The position numbers were made by a program, and so were the translations under genes. From Isoetes taiwanensis (Eukaryota > Streptophyta > Lycopodiopsida > Isoetales > Isoetaceae), in the NCBI GenBank assembly GCA_021234155.1, contig JAJEKV010000045.1:2373434-2437433 (forward strand): DNA of 64,000 nucleotides. Reading direction: 5' to 3'. Positions 51,085 through 62,526 of the stretch are shown here, piece after piece. Below the pieces are notes generated by a model, which saw only the letters and a list, made by a program, of their open reading frames with translations, searched no databases and was not told the DNA's origin. Every line of letters starts with the position of its first letter. Position 1 is the first letter of the stretch.

Positions 51085-51165
51085 CAGGTACGGATAACGG
51101 GGCAGGTACGGATAACGGGGCAAGAGGGTACGGATAACGGGGCAAGAGGCGGATAATGGGGCAGG
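51085..51165. repeat. Tandem GGTACGGATAACGGGGCA units
   Basis: Three to four units of 17-22 bp, with AGAG insertions between some. One related unit lies in the left TIR (CCCCGTTATTCGTACC), so the array grew in one arm only. Confidence 0.8.
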
Positions 51166-51584
51166 AGGGTCTATGATTCCGCGGGAGAGTATTCACCGCG
51201 ATGGAATCACCAAAACCAGGGTAAGAATATTTTCACCCCTCCCAATAGGCATGGATGGCTTATTTTTCTTAACCGTTCCTTTCTCTAGATCAAGATTTAA
51301 TGGCTCATCAGGTCAAATTTTAAAACACGTGGATAGCCTAGATGATTTTCAGATAGTGGCACCCAGGGTTGGGTTGTTGCGCTAAAAATTTGCATCAATA
51401 TTGTGGTCAGTAGTGATCAATCAATCTCATGAGCTTATTTTTATATTGTTTTTCAACCAAATAATTCTCTCAAACTCTCAAAATAACATAAAACCTCTCT
51501 ATATATCTATTTATCTATCCTATTTTAGAGACTTCTATAAAGAACAAAGGTACAAGAAAGCAATTAACAAAGGAAAATAAGGTC

Positions 51585-51633
51585 TTTGCATACGGAGGGT
51601 TGCCCTACACGGTGGTGAGGGTTGTTTTGTTGT

Positions 51634-51694
<61 letters not shown>
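51585..51694 (+). repeat. (TTG)n tract with repeat-family block
   Basis: TACGGAGGGTTGCCCT (about 51,590) is followed by GGTGGTGAGGGTTGTTTTG and an almost pure (TTG)20 at 51,634-51,694. The first block matches 33,769-33,784. Some plant SINEs end in (TTG)n, so this may be a SINE 3' end. Confidence 0.6.
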
Positions 51695-53100
51695 CTCTAA
51701 AGCATCCACAATAGTTCCAACACTTAGATATGGCACCTTTAGAAATCATAGTCATATATGAGCATTGATGTAGGGGTGCGGTGTGGTTTCTATATTTTAA
51801 GTTTGGACTGTTGGATGGCCAAGGCCAAGAGTGCTAATCTAGAATTTCATTGATATGGTGTAAGAATGGTATCAATATGATGTGAGAGTGCTTGAGTCAT
51901 AACTTATTGTCTAGATGTGTTGTTGGATTCCTATACCTCAAGTTTGAGATGTAATCATTTGCATAATCTCTAGCTTATAGTTAGAGGGAATGATGCAATA
52001 CCCTTACAAAATAAATTTCTAAGCATGTTGAAATAGAACATGGCCACCTTACTTAGTGACTATATATGGAGTTGTTTACCATGATATGTAAAAGGTTGTG
52101 CATGGGGAGTTAGTTAATGGGTCCACATATAATGTTCATAATCAATCCTATAAGCTTGAAATAACATAGAGTACGTATGAGAGCTATAGTAGAATATGGA
52201 TGTTCAACCAAACTAGCTTTTCAAGAAGGGAAGTGAAAAAATAATCATGACACTATAGACACCAAAGTCATGAATCCAACAACCTCTAATCAAAGCCTCT
52301 AACCTTGACAAGAGGTGTAGGTCCTCTCATGTGTACATTGCTTAGGAAAAGGGCATACAAGGTTGTTGGCATAAAGCTTAGATCACTAAAGTTTGTTTTG
52401 ATTTTTGTAACAATGACATTCCACATGAAAGAGCCGTTTTCTTATAAAAGAAAAATAAGGGAAAAGAAAAAGAAAAATTGGTCGTATTATTTCTTATATA
52501 GAAAACAAGCAAAAGCTTTAACTAGACACCATAGATCTTGCATCCAATGACCATGTCTACATGCAGTCTTGGCATGTCTGTGATACAGGGCCAAAATGTC
52601 AACAAAAAGTGGATTCCTTAGTATGGTTCTTGGTATGATTCCTTTCTATCGACAAGAAGACGTCATCTTAGAAAATCGTAGGCTCTTAATTTCGGGTTTT
52701 AGCAATCATACATTCTTACATTATACTTCAAAGATTTCAGATAAAAATGCTATGCTGTAAGGTTCTTGTATTAGCTTATGGAAAATCTTCCTAGACACGT
52801 AAGAAGCTTACATTCTTGCCCCTTGCTTCTATAGTTCATTTTTTACTTGCCCTTGGTTCCTATTTGAGAAGGACATATTGTAAACATCTAAATTTTGTAA
52901 ATTATCTCCTTATGCAAACAACTAAAGTTTGTAAAATGTCTTGCAAAAAGGTTTGACCTTCCTGCTCAACATACTCGCAATCTCAAAAACTTTATCGATG
53001 TACAAAGTATATCATAGAAAGGCGAATATTGTAAAATGTTAAAAGATTTGTTAACTACAAACTGAATAGTTAACCATCTCATCGTATATGTTGCTTGTAG
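51695..53100. other. Non-coding, no gene recognised
   Basis: AT-rich sequence; short frames only, none with a domain. Confidence 0.35.
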
Positions 53101-55306
53101 TATGACAATGAGCAAACACCCACGACCCACGAGGGAACATCACCTCGGGCAATGGAGTGCAGTGCCAGCGGTATGCGACCGGCTTCGGGGGCGAACACCG
53201 ATCCCTCCTGAGATAGGCATGGCTCACGGTTATCCAGGAAGGGGATGTTATCATGGGCCTCTGGCGTCTAGCTAATGGGAAGGCGGTTGATTTAGATGGC
53301 ATGGGCGAGAAGAACGAAATGGGGTTTGGGCCTCAGCGGTGCTGTCCTCGCGGCATTGTTCAATAAAGCATTGCGAGAAGGCTTCCCTCACGCAATGGAC
53401 CACTAGCGAGTAGTGCCATCTACAAAGCGGGGACCCTCAATGCCGACCAACTACTGGGTACTATTATGGTAAGCTCTCTCTTTGCAAAGCGTTGGTGGCA
53501 TCCTTGGCGGTGGTGACAATATGGGCGGAGAGGAAGCGGAGGTCGCGAGCTCTTACAGGCGGGTTTCGGCCCGGACATTCCACCATTGATCATATCTTCA
53601 CTCTGCGCACATTGATTGAGGATAGCGAGGAATCGCCGACGTGAGAACACATCTTGTTGTTTCGTTGATTTTGCAAAAGCGTTCGACCGCGATTACCCAT
53701 AACAAGCTGCGGGGCCGGTGCGGCGGTTGGGGACCCCACGGACTTCTGGAGAATGCGATTATATATATTTTATGCGAGGCATGCTCGGGCCGTATCACAT
53801 CGGCGGCACAACCCGTGTCGGTAGCATTGGAGTCGTCGGGGTTGCCCCCTCTCCCCCCACACTCTTTGGCCTATACATTGATCGGTTGGAAGATTGGCTC
53901 TCGAGCATGGAGGTGTGGCGCACATCTCATGCATCACACAATCCGGCAACTCATATATGCGGCGATGTCAACCTCATGGCCTACACTCGGGAGGACATGC
54001 ATCATCACTGGATGCTCTTCACACTTTTGCCAATTCAGCGGCATGCGGTGAACTTGGCCAAAACTAAGTCTTTGCTAGTTGCATCGTCCCGTCGACCCAA
54101 GGCTTCCCACCTTCACTTACCAGGGGCAAGAGGTAGAGGTGGCTCCAACCTACAAGTACTTGGGGATTGAGTTCTCAACTACCACCCATTGGGATGCGGC
54201 TGCTCGGGTTGCGGGTCCGCGGTGGGTTGGAAAGCACTATATGCCATGCGGAGAACAACAACCACAAAGGCGAGTTATGCGCTGGGGCCACCGATCACAT
54301 TTGTTTGGGCCTTGGTTGAGCGGTCTGTTGTATGGGGCAGAAGTGTGGGGTCAGGTCATCTCCCTCAACACATGGAATGACCTCGGCGGTGCGAAGGCCT
54401 TCTTGACCACGGGCCACAGGGGTGAAGTCCACGGTTCCGTACCGGATCCTACTCGAGGAGGCGGGCTTTCTACCCCTTCAGCGGGCTGCATTGGAGCGCC
54501 ATATCGTTTACTTCCAAAAGGTGGTTGCTATGGATGATGCGCTTGCCCCATCTTGCTGACCCATGGCGATGGGTCCCTTTGAAATCTGGCTGGAAAGACA
54601 AGCAAGCTTCGGTGGTTCTCCTTATTTGGCGTCGCGAACATCTCGCCAGTCGGGACAAAGAAAGATCGCGAGGCACTTAAAGCGTATCTAGATGCTACTT
54701 TCCTTCACAAGCTCACGGGATCGCGAGAGGCTCGAGGCCGCGTTAAGATGGCACACTATCGGCAACAAGTCAATCCTAGGCTCACAAGAGGCCCGCACCC
54801 GATACTTGTACACCCGGTGCCCATGAAGAAGCGGACTTATAGCTTCCATTCGCGCGGATTGCACATCGCCCCGCATTGAAAGGCTCGGGGAAGCGCGAGC
54901 AAAGGCTTTGCGGTGTTGCCACCGGAGCGATTGAGGGCGAATGTCATACCCTCGGATCGCCCGGCATTTGCCCATATCAGAGAGGTATGTTCGACTACTA
55001 GTGCACGGCGGCCGTTGTATCGGTTATTGACTTCTACGGCGTCGGTGGGTTTGTTGGGGTCATACCTTCCGAGGAGGTTATGGATGCAGGGGTTGGCGTT
55101 TGTGTCCTATGGGGCCGGTCTTGAAGCTGTCCTATGCAATTATCGGTGTGCGGTATGCTTATTCTTTGCTAAGGTTTTTCCCTCGAAAACCGCCGGGTGG
55201 GGTTTTTAATCTGTCGATGTATGCTTGCTGCTCTCTCTTTTTTTGGGTCCCATAGGCCAATTGGTCTCAGTGGGCCGCTAAAACCTATTCTATTCTATTC
55301 TATAGA
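53100..55306 (+). mobile_element. GC-rich LINE, second family, with pentanucleotide tail
   Basis: A decayed LINE, markedly richer in G+C than its flanks, lacking any visible endonuclease at its 5' side. The RT frames run from about 53,340 to 54,700, followed by a weakly coding C-terminal part. The 3' end is CTATTCTATTCTATTCTATAG at 55,283-55,303, a short (TATTC)n tail instead of poly(A). It is unrelated in sequence to the (CT)n array and the L1. Confidence 0.75.
53340..54720 (+). pseudogene. Reverse transcriptase of the second LINE, many frameshifts
   Basis: Readable in alternating frames. The fingers region reads AALFNKALREGFP...WTTS near 53,350-53,410 and ATGQAGFRPGHSTIDHIFTL-like text near 53,545-53,600. 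Motif A is CFVDFAKAFDR (about 53,660-53,690). Motif B is degenerate, ending PTLFGLYIDRLEDWL (about 53,855-53,900). In motif C, LIYA loses one base and then continues DVNLMAYTRED (about 53,950-53,995). Then NLAKTKSL and QEVEVAPTYKYLGIEF (about 54,128-54,175) and a thumb region near 54,430-54,560 (VPYRILLEEAGFLPLQRAAL). The missing base turns YADD into a frameshift. Clade not resolved; the style recalls algal and basal-plant LINEs. Confidence 0.75.
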
Positions 55307-56153
55307 TAAAGGCATTGATACAAAATTAATATAACTGGATTGACTAACCATGCATGCGAGATAAATGCACCATATTCCAATTCTTTCTATCATTTCAAAC
55401 AAAAAAACGATAGAATAAATAAAATCTATGACATCAAAAATATAATAGTTTATAAATGCCATGTTACTGTCGCCAAAATGTGCCAAAAGGTAAAGGTTTT
55501 GGAGGCATCAACTAATAAGAGTGCCCGTTACATTTGCCAAAATGTGCCAAAAGTGTTTTAGAGACACTAACTAACAAGAATATAAAATAAATGAGTAGGG
55601 GATTCAGGTTGGACAAAATAAAATGGAAGAAAGCAAATGTTTATAAATGTTGGGGCAAAACACGGGCTCGTACCTTCAGCTGACAATTAGTGTTGCTAGA
55701 TTACCCAATTCCGACAACGTGGATGCTGCTTAAGGCATGTAGATGCAAAAATAGAATGGTTGCTTGCAAGTGCAATGTCATAGATTGGAAGTGGATCTGA
55801 GGCGTACATGAGTTGAGCAACTAAAATGTATGGCAATGGATAATAGGATCAGCATCTGCAGGTTTGGTAGCGATTCTGAACATATCATAGTGCATGATGT
55901 TTATTTATGTTGTATTCAACAAGAATGGATTTGACATGTTTAATTATGCTGGCAATAGGCAACAATGCATCAAGTGCTCAGGGATGGGCTTGGCCAAAAA
56001 AAACGGCTTCGGGCATGACTATCACGTGCAAGAATTACTTAAGATAGCTGAGCAGATTTAAAAGAAAGTATATATCATTTGCCATGATTGTATTTATCGT
56101 GTTGCATTGCTAGCAAGCATCGGACTTGATAACATACGGAACACTCTTGCCTT
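55307..56153. other. Non-coding, no gene recognised
   Basis: AT-rich. The 15-mer GCCAAAATGTGCCAA occurs twice (55,473 and 55,536), a local duplication of about 63-bp period. Confidence 0.4.
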
Positions 56154-56480
56154 TCAAATCAATAAATACAGTAGTTGTGCCAGTAGCCATAGCCGAAATG
56201 GGCCATCAAAAGCGGTGCCATAGCCTGGCTCGAAGAGAAGAAAAATAGGAAGGGGAAAATAATATTTTGAGAATTCAGTTTTAGGTCCTTTGGACCAAAG
56301 CGTATATTTAAGCAGCTTTCCCGCTTCGGCCCTCATAAATCTCTCTGCCACCGGATTTTTTATAGCAAATGACTGAAACCCCATCAATTTTCCTTTCTTA
56401 ACCTTGAAGGATGCAGTGTGAGAGTGATCAATGATATCCTTGCAAGCTCTTATGGTTAACTTTCTGCCAATTGCCTTCAC
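56154..56480 (-). CDS. Unrecognised 108-codon frame
   Basis: Starts MKAIGRKLTIRACKDIIDHS and includes a Lys-rich middle and a hydrophobic end. Codon use looks plausible up to about residue 70 and then becomes AT-rich. No family recognised. It may be the 3' exon of the BTB-like gene fragments to its right, in the same orientation. Confidence 0.3.
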   Translation of the reverse strand: MKAIGRKLTIRACKDIIDHSHTASFKVKKGKLMGFQSFAIKNPVAERFMRAEAGKLLKYTLWSKGPKTEFSKYYFPLPIFLLFEPGYGTAFDGPFRLWLLAQLLYLLI

Positions 56481-56889
56481 TACTGCCCAGGGCTTAAACC
56501 AGAGTGGCTATGTTGGACATGAATTTAAGGCTGGAGCTTCCACCTGCGATTGTGACCGGCAATTTACCTCCAATAGTAGAAAGCCTACCTATATGGAAAC
56601 ATGAGCATTTGATGCCCATAAGATTTTCGCGTGCAGAGGTTAAGCAGTGCAGCACATCTTATCATCTGCTCTTGTACTATGTTCATATAAGCGGCGCACA
56701 AGATATGTCATGCAAACTTTATGACCACGCTGCAGAAGTTTTGATGGCACTTGCTGCCTTGTCTATAAGAACATAGGACAACCACAAAAAAAACAGCGTA
56801 AGGAAATCTGGCTACTTTCTCACAAGTAAGGAACACTGGCTACTTTCTCACAAGTTCCATTGGCTCTGGATTTGAAGGTTCAAGATTGC

Positions 56890-58075
56890 GAACTTTGAGT
56901 TCTCCTTAGCTTCCCACACTAGCAATAGAAAGTTTCCTCAAGAATCCCCAGCATACACATGAGGCCTCGATCCAGACTTTGAAAATCATCTTCTGGTTTA
57001 TCACTGGAAGAGATTTAACAACATTGCACACCAATTCACCCTTCAAAATCTTACAATCTTCTTTGGGCAATAGCAGGTGACCAATTTCTTAGGAGATTCA
57101 CTCTTACTGCAATGGATACCATCACTTTTCCATTTTGCAATGTCCCAAACATATGATTCACAAAGGAGGTCGTCCGACATTTTACGCAATATAATACCAT
57201 TAACTAGATCTTTATTATCAGCAAGTATTTCTAATGCATTCTCAGCATATAATCAATTGAGTGAGTAGTCACTCCAAATGAGATGCCTCAATAATCCGCG
57301 GCTTACATCAGGACTCAATCCAGACTTTAAAAATCATCTTTTGATTTATCATCAGCAGAGATATAACAACATTGCAAAGCAAATCACTGTTTGAAAGCAT
57401 ACAACTATGTCCTCCCTTACATCGAGCAATAATAGGCAGCCATTTACTTAAGAGGGCTACTCTCACTTCAATGTATACCATTCTGCAATGCCCCAAATAT
57501 ACCATTCACAATGGAAGAAAAATGCTCAACAGAAAATAATGAGTGTGATATACCATCAACCAGATCTTGATCATCAGCAAGCATTTTGAATGCTTTCTCA
57601 GCAACTTGGCATTTATCCAATTGGTTATGTATCCACTCCAAATGAAAAGCCTCATTTGACAATTCATCCTCTCCCATAACCCAAATACTCTAAACCCCCC
57701 CTCAGTACATCCGTACTCCGTTGCACGTTCAATGTTTCAAATGTCAAGAAAACAATGGGCTTAACATTGTCTTCCATTAGTTTATCAGCAACATCCTTAG
57801 GCCCATACAAAACCAAACTAACAATAATATCCTTCATCATATCCACAGGCTTATCAGCTATATAGAGAGCTTGGCTGCAAGGTTTGAAGTGGGTGATAAA
57901 TGGAAGGTAGAAATGCAGGATCTAAGTCATCGTCCATTTCTTGAATTTCTTTGGCATCTGTAGCCAAATGTCTATGCCCGCAGTTGGTTGCCAGATTTTT
58001 CTGCCTGGCCACAGATTTGCTTAACGTCATTTGCCTGCAGGCCCAACATTTGAGGACATGGTACTCCAACATGCT
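56890..58075 (-). pseudogene. BTB/POZ-like gene fragments, tandemly duplicated
   Basis: Minus-strand text at 57,308-57,846 reads MMKDIIVSLVLYGPKDVADK, LEWIHNQLDKCQVAEKAFKM followed by LADDQDLVDG, then VALLSKWLPIIARCKGG and a stop-broken hydrophobic stretch. The W..L..C..AE.A..M..D...L order and the LLSKWLPII element recall the C-terminal region of plant BTB/POZ proteins (At1g63850/At3g05675 type). A diverged second copy of the same roughly 390-bp block lies at 56,900-57,285 (shared ATCCAGACTTT(G/A)AAAATCATCTT and CAGCAAG(T/C)ATTT). Stops in both copies mean they are dead. Family assignment is tentative. Confidence 0.35.
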
Positions 58076-58111
58076 CTAATATTACCCCAAAAAACGAACG
58101 GATTTACAAAC

Positions 58112-58650
58112 AAGCATTTACAGAGCCCTGGTTTATTAATAGCTTTAGATCGTCCTGCCAAGGATCACCAGGCAAAACATGAATGCAAAAGAAAACCTTA
58201 AATGTAAACAACCGCCGAACCTCTGCTTCAACACATCCCAGAGCCAGCATGGCCTAGTTCTGGATCAAAAGCCGCCACTCAATTTTTGCACTGAATCTTC
58301 CTTCTCGTTCCTGTTTGCTGCGTATCTGCGCGTTTCTTGCTTAAGCCCTCTGCTTTCTAACACAACCCATCAAAAACTGCAAATGCAGTGCTGCAGCGGT
58401 GGGATGCATGCTGGTTTGCATGTTCTAAACAGGGGCGACTGGGTCGATCAACAACACAGGCAACCATGGCAGTGCCGGTTAGCCAGTTTCCACATTGGCC
58501 GCCCAGCAACACTACGACCGCCAGTTTACAGCCAACAGTAAGTTTGGAGCAGTTTTTGGCATGTACTATGTATATTCCAGCATATATTTAGAATATGCCA
58601 GAAACTCATATGAGCAAGGGTTTGCCCCCCAAGGGGCAATCCAAAAATTG
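58112..58650. repeat. Direct repeat, copy 1 (with repeat-family module)
   Basis: From ACAAGCATTTACAGAGCCCT to the A-rich end at about 58,650 it matches 61,212-61,830. The first 210 bp are nearly identical (TAGCTTTAGATCGTCCTGCC, CACATCCCAGAGCCAGCATG); the middle differs by indels; the last 180 bp are the CCGGTTAGCCGG module (58,473-58,650). Spacing between copies is 3.1 kb. Confidence 0.85.
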
Positions 58651-58735
58651 CCACCTTAATTTCACAAATATCACGACCGTTTGAAGTATATGAGAAATGA
58701 ATGTCTCATTAAATGTCCTAATTAGCAAAGTTAAT

Positions 58736-59010
58736 CTCAACCCAAAGCACAAAGTTTGTTTAGCAATCTTCAACCCAAAGCTCAAAGCTTGTTTTGCAAT
58801 TTTTAGATCATGTTCCAAAGAGACAACTGTTTTTCAACCCAAAACACAAAGTTTGTTTAGCAAACTTTAGGTCATGGTCCCATAGATACAAGTTAGTTTT
58901 CAACAAGTGTTTTCAACCAGAAGTTGATTTTTCAACCCAAAGCACAAAGTTTGTTTTGCGATCTTTATAATGGTCTGATAGATACAAGTTAGTTTTCAAC
59001 CAACTAAAAG
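58736..59010. repeat. Imperfect tandem repeat
   Basis: Four copies of CAACCCAAAGCACAAAGTTT followed by GTTTTGCAATCTTTA, two with an added GATACAAGTTAGTTTTCAAC block. Unit length varies between about 35 and 100 bp. Confidence 0.75.
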
Positions 59011-59985
59011 CACAAACTAACTGTATCTATTCCTTCTGCCCGTTTTACCTAAATCTAAGATGCCAAACTTTATCTTCATGATGGTGAAGGTTTTCTTCCT
59101 GCAATATATTATAACCAAAAGAATCTATCAAAGCCATTGACATCTTCAATAAAATAAAATGCCTGAGACTAGATTCACCATTTTGCAGGTAATTGCTGTT
59201 TGTGTTGCTGCCACTGTTTCAAAATGTTTTGTTTGTGTTCTTGTGCTTAAATTCACAAATTTCTGTTCATTGCAAAGCATCTGAATTAGGAAAATGAGGT
59301 AAGAAATCTTGCGTTCTTGGCTTGACAATAAACTTGACAATATGCAACAAGCTACTTGCATAATCCAGTTGCAACATAATGGTGGGGCAACATGTATCTG
59401 GTGATCCTCTGGACTGACCTGCTAATTGGCCTTCAAGAACCTCCAATGCGTACTAAATGCTCCTTCCCTAGTGCAATTGCAAGCTAGCCTAGGGGTATCT
59501 TCAATGGCTTGTTGACCAATTTGTTGCAGACTTATTGTCAATGTCTTTCTTAGAGGGATTAACAATAAGAACTTTTAGCCACTCCAGCTAAGTACACTTG
59601 GAAATATGACCAACGAAGTTCTTCATAGTTATTTTCTTAATCAAAATATATTTGGCACATTAGTCACATTGAACTGCACATTTGCGCATCCTCCCCTGCT
59701 TAGAATAGTCGACCCAAGAGGAATATATAGTGGACCTGAAATCCTAGCTGCGAGAAAGAGATGCCTTAATTTCTTAAAATTTCTTTGACGTATATCTATC
59801 CAAGTAAACCTGCAAGAATTTAAAAGAAAGTTACATAAGTGTAACGGACCCATGGTAGACCGCTCGAGTATTTGAACCTTGAATGTGCCTGTGGGGCGTT
59901 CCCGAGACACCGGCATAAATGGGTAGAAGCGACTACTCATAAACATCTAGATGGTTTTGCCCAGTTGGTTAAGGGCATGTCGGTT
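59011..59985. other. Non-coding, with a weak tRNA-like A box
   Basis: No gene. TTTGCCCAGTTGGTTAAGGG at about 59,955 resembles a pol III A box, but no B box or acceptor stem follows. Confidence 0.35.
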
Positions 59986-59991
59986 AGGAAG

Positions 59992-61290
59992 TTACAATAA
60001 GGGATCCGGAAGTTTACATATTTGCCATAAATTATGACAACTCTTTTGATACATACCTGAACAACCTTGAAAATCTTTCCTTATAAAACGATTAATTTTC
60101 TCTCGTCCCATAGGGATTGGATGAGATGATAGATTGTTAACAACTTTGTCCACTGCCTTCTTTGCTATTGTTTTGAATCCTTCTTTACTTAGATTACCTT
60201 CCCTCCACATCGGTTTCACTAGATCTTTCACATGATCTGCAACAGCCGTCCTTAATCCCTTCATAGCCTTTGCCTCCTTTGCACCTTTACCTTTTTGTAA
60301 TCTCTCCCATGTGTCATTGCTACTATATCCATACTATATCCATCCTTCTTTGCAGCCTTGCTGTTACGCACTTACGTGTAAAATCTGTGAGTCTCGGTAG
60401 TTCCTTTCCCTTATCGGTAAATGAGTGAGACCCAATTTCTGGTGAATTGTCCTCCAATCTGTTGGTACTACCAATGTACATCCCTGGTTTCTCCATCTCT
60501 CCAGATGATCCCGCTTCAAAGGCATCTGCAAGCAAGCGGATCATATTGTTCCCTCCAACTATACATGAACTGCCTATGTTCTACAAACCCTTCCTCCATT
60601 GTGCATGAATTATTAACACGATAGTCTTTTTCTGGTGGATGTGATATTGCTGACCCGTCAACATCTGACCTTGGAAATGGATTACCATGCTCAGGCATCT
60701 GTTCCACCATGGATGATCCAAATGACCTACATCCTAGATGTCTGGGCCAATCTTCCATTGGTATACTTTGCTCTTCATCTTCATATGGTGGCTTCCAGCT
60801 TGGTTCACAAACATATACAAAATTATGTATCCTATATTTATGGCCTGGATTATACTTCAAACGACAGGTAGAATATGAGAACGCATTCGTCCTGAATTGG
60901 CAATATGTGGCAAGTGCCTAAGGTTTTCGCACCTCCCTGCATCTAGCTCGGTTTCCATATATGGTGGTTTTTGTACTCTTAACTGTGATTCAAGCTTGGG
61001 ATCACCGTAGCTCTTGCCTATAACATCATTAAATGCTTCATTTATTTCATACCATCCAAATGCCCTGCGTGGCGTCCTGTCCCTGCTTCTAGGTGAATGA
61101 CTGCTGTAAAACAACATTTCAACTGTAAAGGGTATACAATTATGAACAGTCTAAGTAGCAAAAGCAAAGAATCACATACTTTCCTTTTATTACAGCCTGA
61201 CTGACTAAGCCAACAAGCATTTACAGAGCCCTGGTTTATGAATAGCTTTAGATCGTCCTGCCAAGGATCACCAGGCAAAACATGAATGCA
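59992..61290 (-). pseudogene. CCCH-zinc-finger-protein-like gene fragment
   Basis: Minus-strand exon-like blocks: an end exon with LPGDPWQDDLKLFINQGSVN (about 61,278-61,195), then from about 61,108 an Arg/Ser start (SHSPRSRDRTPRRAFGWYEI), then PSWKPPYEDEEQSIPMEDWP (about 60,800), and at 60,264-59,992 KGLRTAVADHVKDLVKPMWR followed by EGNLSKEGFKTIAKKAVDKV and IPMGREKINRFIRKDF. The last block has the SRI-like helical pattern found at the C-terminus of plant CCCH proteins of the C3H38/C3H55 type. No CCCH motif is seen here. Frame changes near 60,860 and 60,540 indicate decay. Identification is by pattern only. Confidence 0.4.
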
Positions 61291-61830
61291 AAAGAAAACC
61301 TTAACAACTGCCGAACCTTTGCTTCAACACATCCCAGAGCCAGCATGGCCTAGTTCTGGATCAGAAGCTGCCCACTCGATTTTTGCACTGAATCTTAATT
61401 CATGCACCTTAATCTTCCTTCTCGTTCCTGTTTATTCTCGTTCTTGTTCTGTGTGCAAGGGATGTGTCCGGAAGCAAAACAAGCAAATGCAGCAGCAGAT
61501 TAAGCCATTTCGGCACAGGGAAATCGATTTCGGCAAGGAAAACCTAACGGGGCAGAAAAAAACCTGACGACCAAAAACAAGTGCAATGAGGTTTTCAGGG
61601 CTGTTATTCCGGCTTTGGCATGCGGCGGGATTTTGGCGGTGCCGGTTAGCCGGTTTGCACAGCGGCCACCCAGCAACACTGGCGACCGCCAGTTTACAGA
61701 AGACCGCCAGTTTGAAGCAGTTTCAGGCATTTTCAGGCATAATCTAGGCATATTTCAGCATATGCTCAGAATATGCCGAAAACCCACATGAACATGAACG
61801 AGGGTTTGCCCCCCTTAGGGCAACCCAAAA
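61212..61830. repeat. Direct repeat, copy 2 (with repeat-family module)
   Basis: Partner of 58,112-58,650. It overlaps the LPGDPWQDD exon of the CCCH-like fragment, so copy 1 carries a second truncated version of that exon. The CCGGTTAGCCGG module lies at 61,637-61,830 and has two CGACCGCCAGTTT(A/G) blocks, GGCATTTTCAGGCAT steps and the terminal GGGTTTGCCCC / GGGCAACCC inverted pair followed by an A-rich tail. Confidence 0.85.
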
Positions 61831-62526
61831 AGAAAAAAGAAAAAGAATATTATAGATGACAAAATCGACCTGCATGTGTTCCAACACATTGGAACACTTA
61901 CCACCACAAAGTCCTTGCATGCTTGACTTGTAATCAAAATCCACTATGTGAATATCTCTATCGAATTACTTGTGTGACATGATAGGATCTGATCTTGTGA
62001 TTGTTAGTTAAACGTATTAGCCTTTTGATATGGTTTCAAATTTATCTTTTCTTTGTAAGTATTGGCCTTATAGCCGATGTTCAATTACATTTTAATTTGC
62101 CAATGTCTAAATCTTAGTGCAAATGATATAGAACCTTACTATAAGAAATAGAGTGAATTCAGGAATTTAGTTAGATCTACATGTATAAATGAAAACAATA
62201 GGTCAACCTTACTCAATAATCAAATTAGTATTGATATATTATGTTATTTGGGGGGGAGGGGGAGGGGATGATCTTCATTCAAGGTGCCAAGGAAGTTACA
62301 ACCTTTGAAGGTGCAATTGATCGCACAAGAACATTATACCACTTACACATACAGTAACAATGTTTATTAAAGAAGCGTTTGGACTACATGGCATGCTGTG
62401 GTCAACCACATCATATAAAATCTTCTATATTAAATTAAAGCCTCAAGTTTACCTTCTATCTTCCTCTATCCATGTTTTGTTAGAATTGATATTATTTAAG
62501 ATGTGAAGGAAAAACTAGTAATTTTA
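61831..62526. other. 3' flank of the desiccation-protein gene
   Basis: No gene recognised. A G-rich run at 62,250-62,268 (GGGGGGGAGGGGGAGGGG) could form a G-quadruplex. Poly(A) signals for the minus-strand gene would lie here; none is singled out. Confidence 0.35.

Larger units (their letters stand above)
49259..51238. mobile_element. Mutator-like element with long TIRs (possible Pack-MULE)
   Basis: A 1.98-kb element whose ends are inverted repeats. The left end from 49,259 (GGGTAAAAATATTCTTACCC) matches the reverse complement of 51,238 downward (GGGTGAAAATATTCTTACCC). The match is nearly perfect over the first 66 bp (TGGTTTTGGTGATTCCATCG...TCCCGCGGAATCA) and patchy for another 170 bp. No transposase is present. 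The inside (49,500-50,810) is GC-richer and gene-like without an identified protein. Long TIRs fit Mutator-like elements, but I could not find the expected 9-bp duplication, so the superfamily is provisional. It sits within or beside the NUMT. Confidence 0.65.

Noticed and set aside
50811-51165. CRISPR-like array (repeats with variable cores)
   Set aside because: Units are imperfect, spacers are short and irregular, there are no cas genes, and this is plant nuclear DNA.
59945-60010. Possible tRNA gene (A-box-like GCCCAGTTGGTTAAGGG)
   Set aside because: No B box on the same strand at the right distance and no acceptor or anticodon stem.
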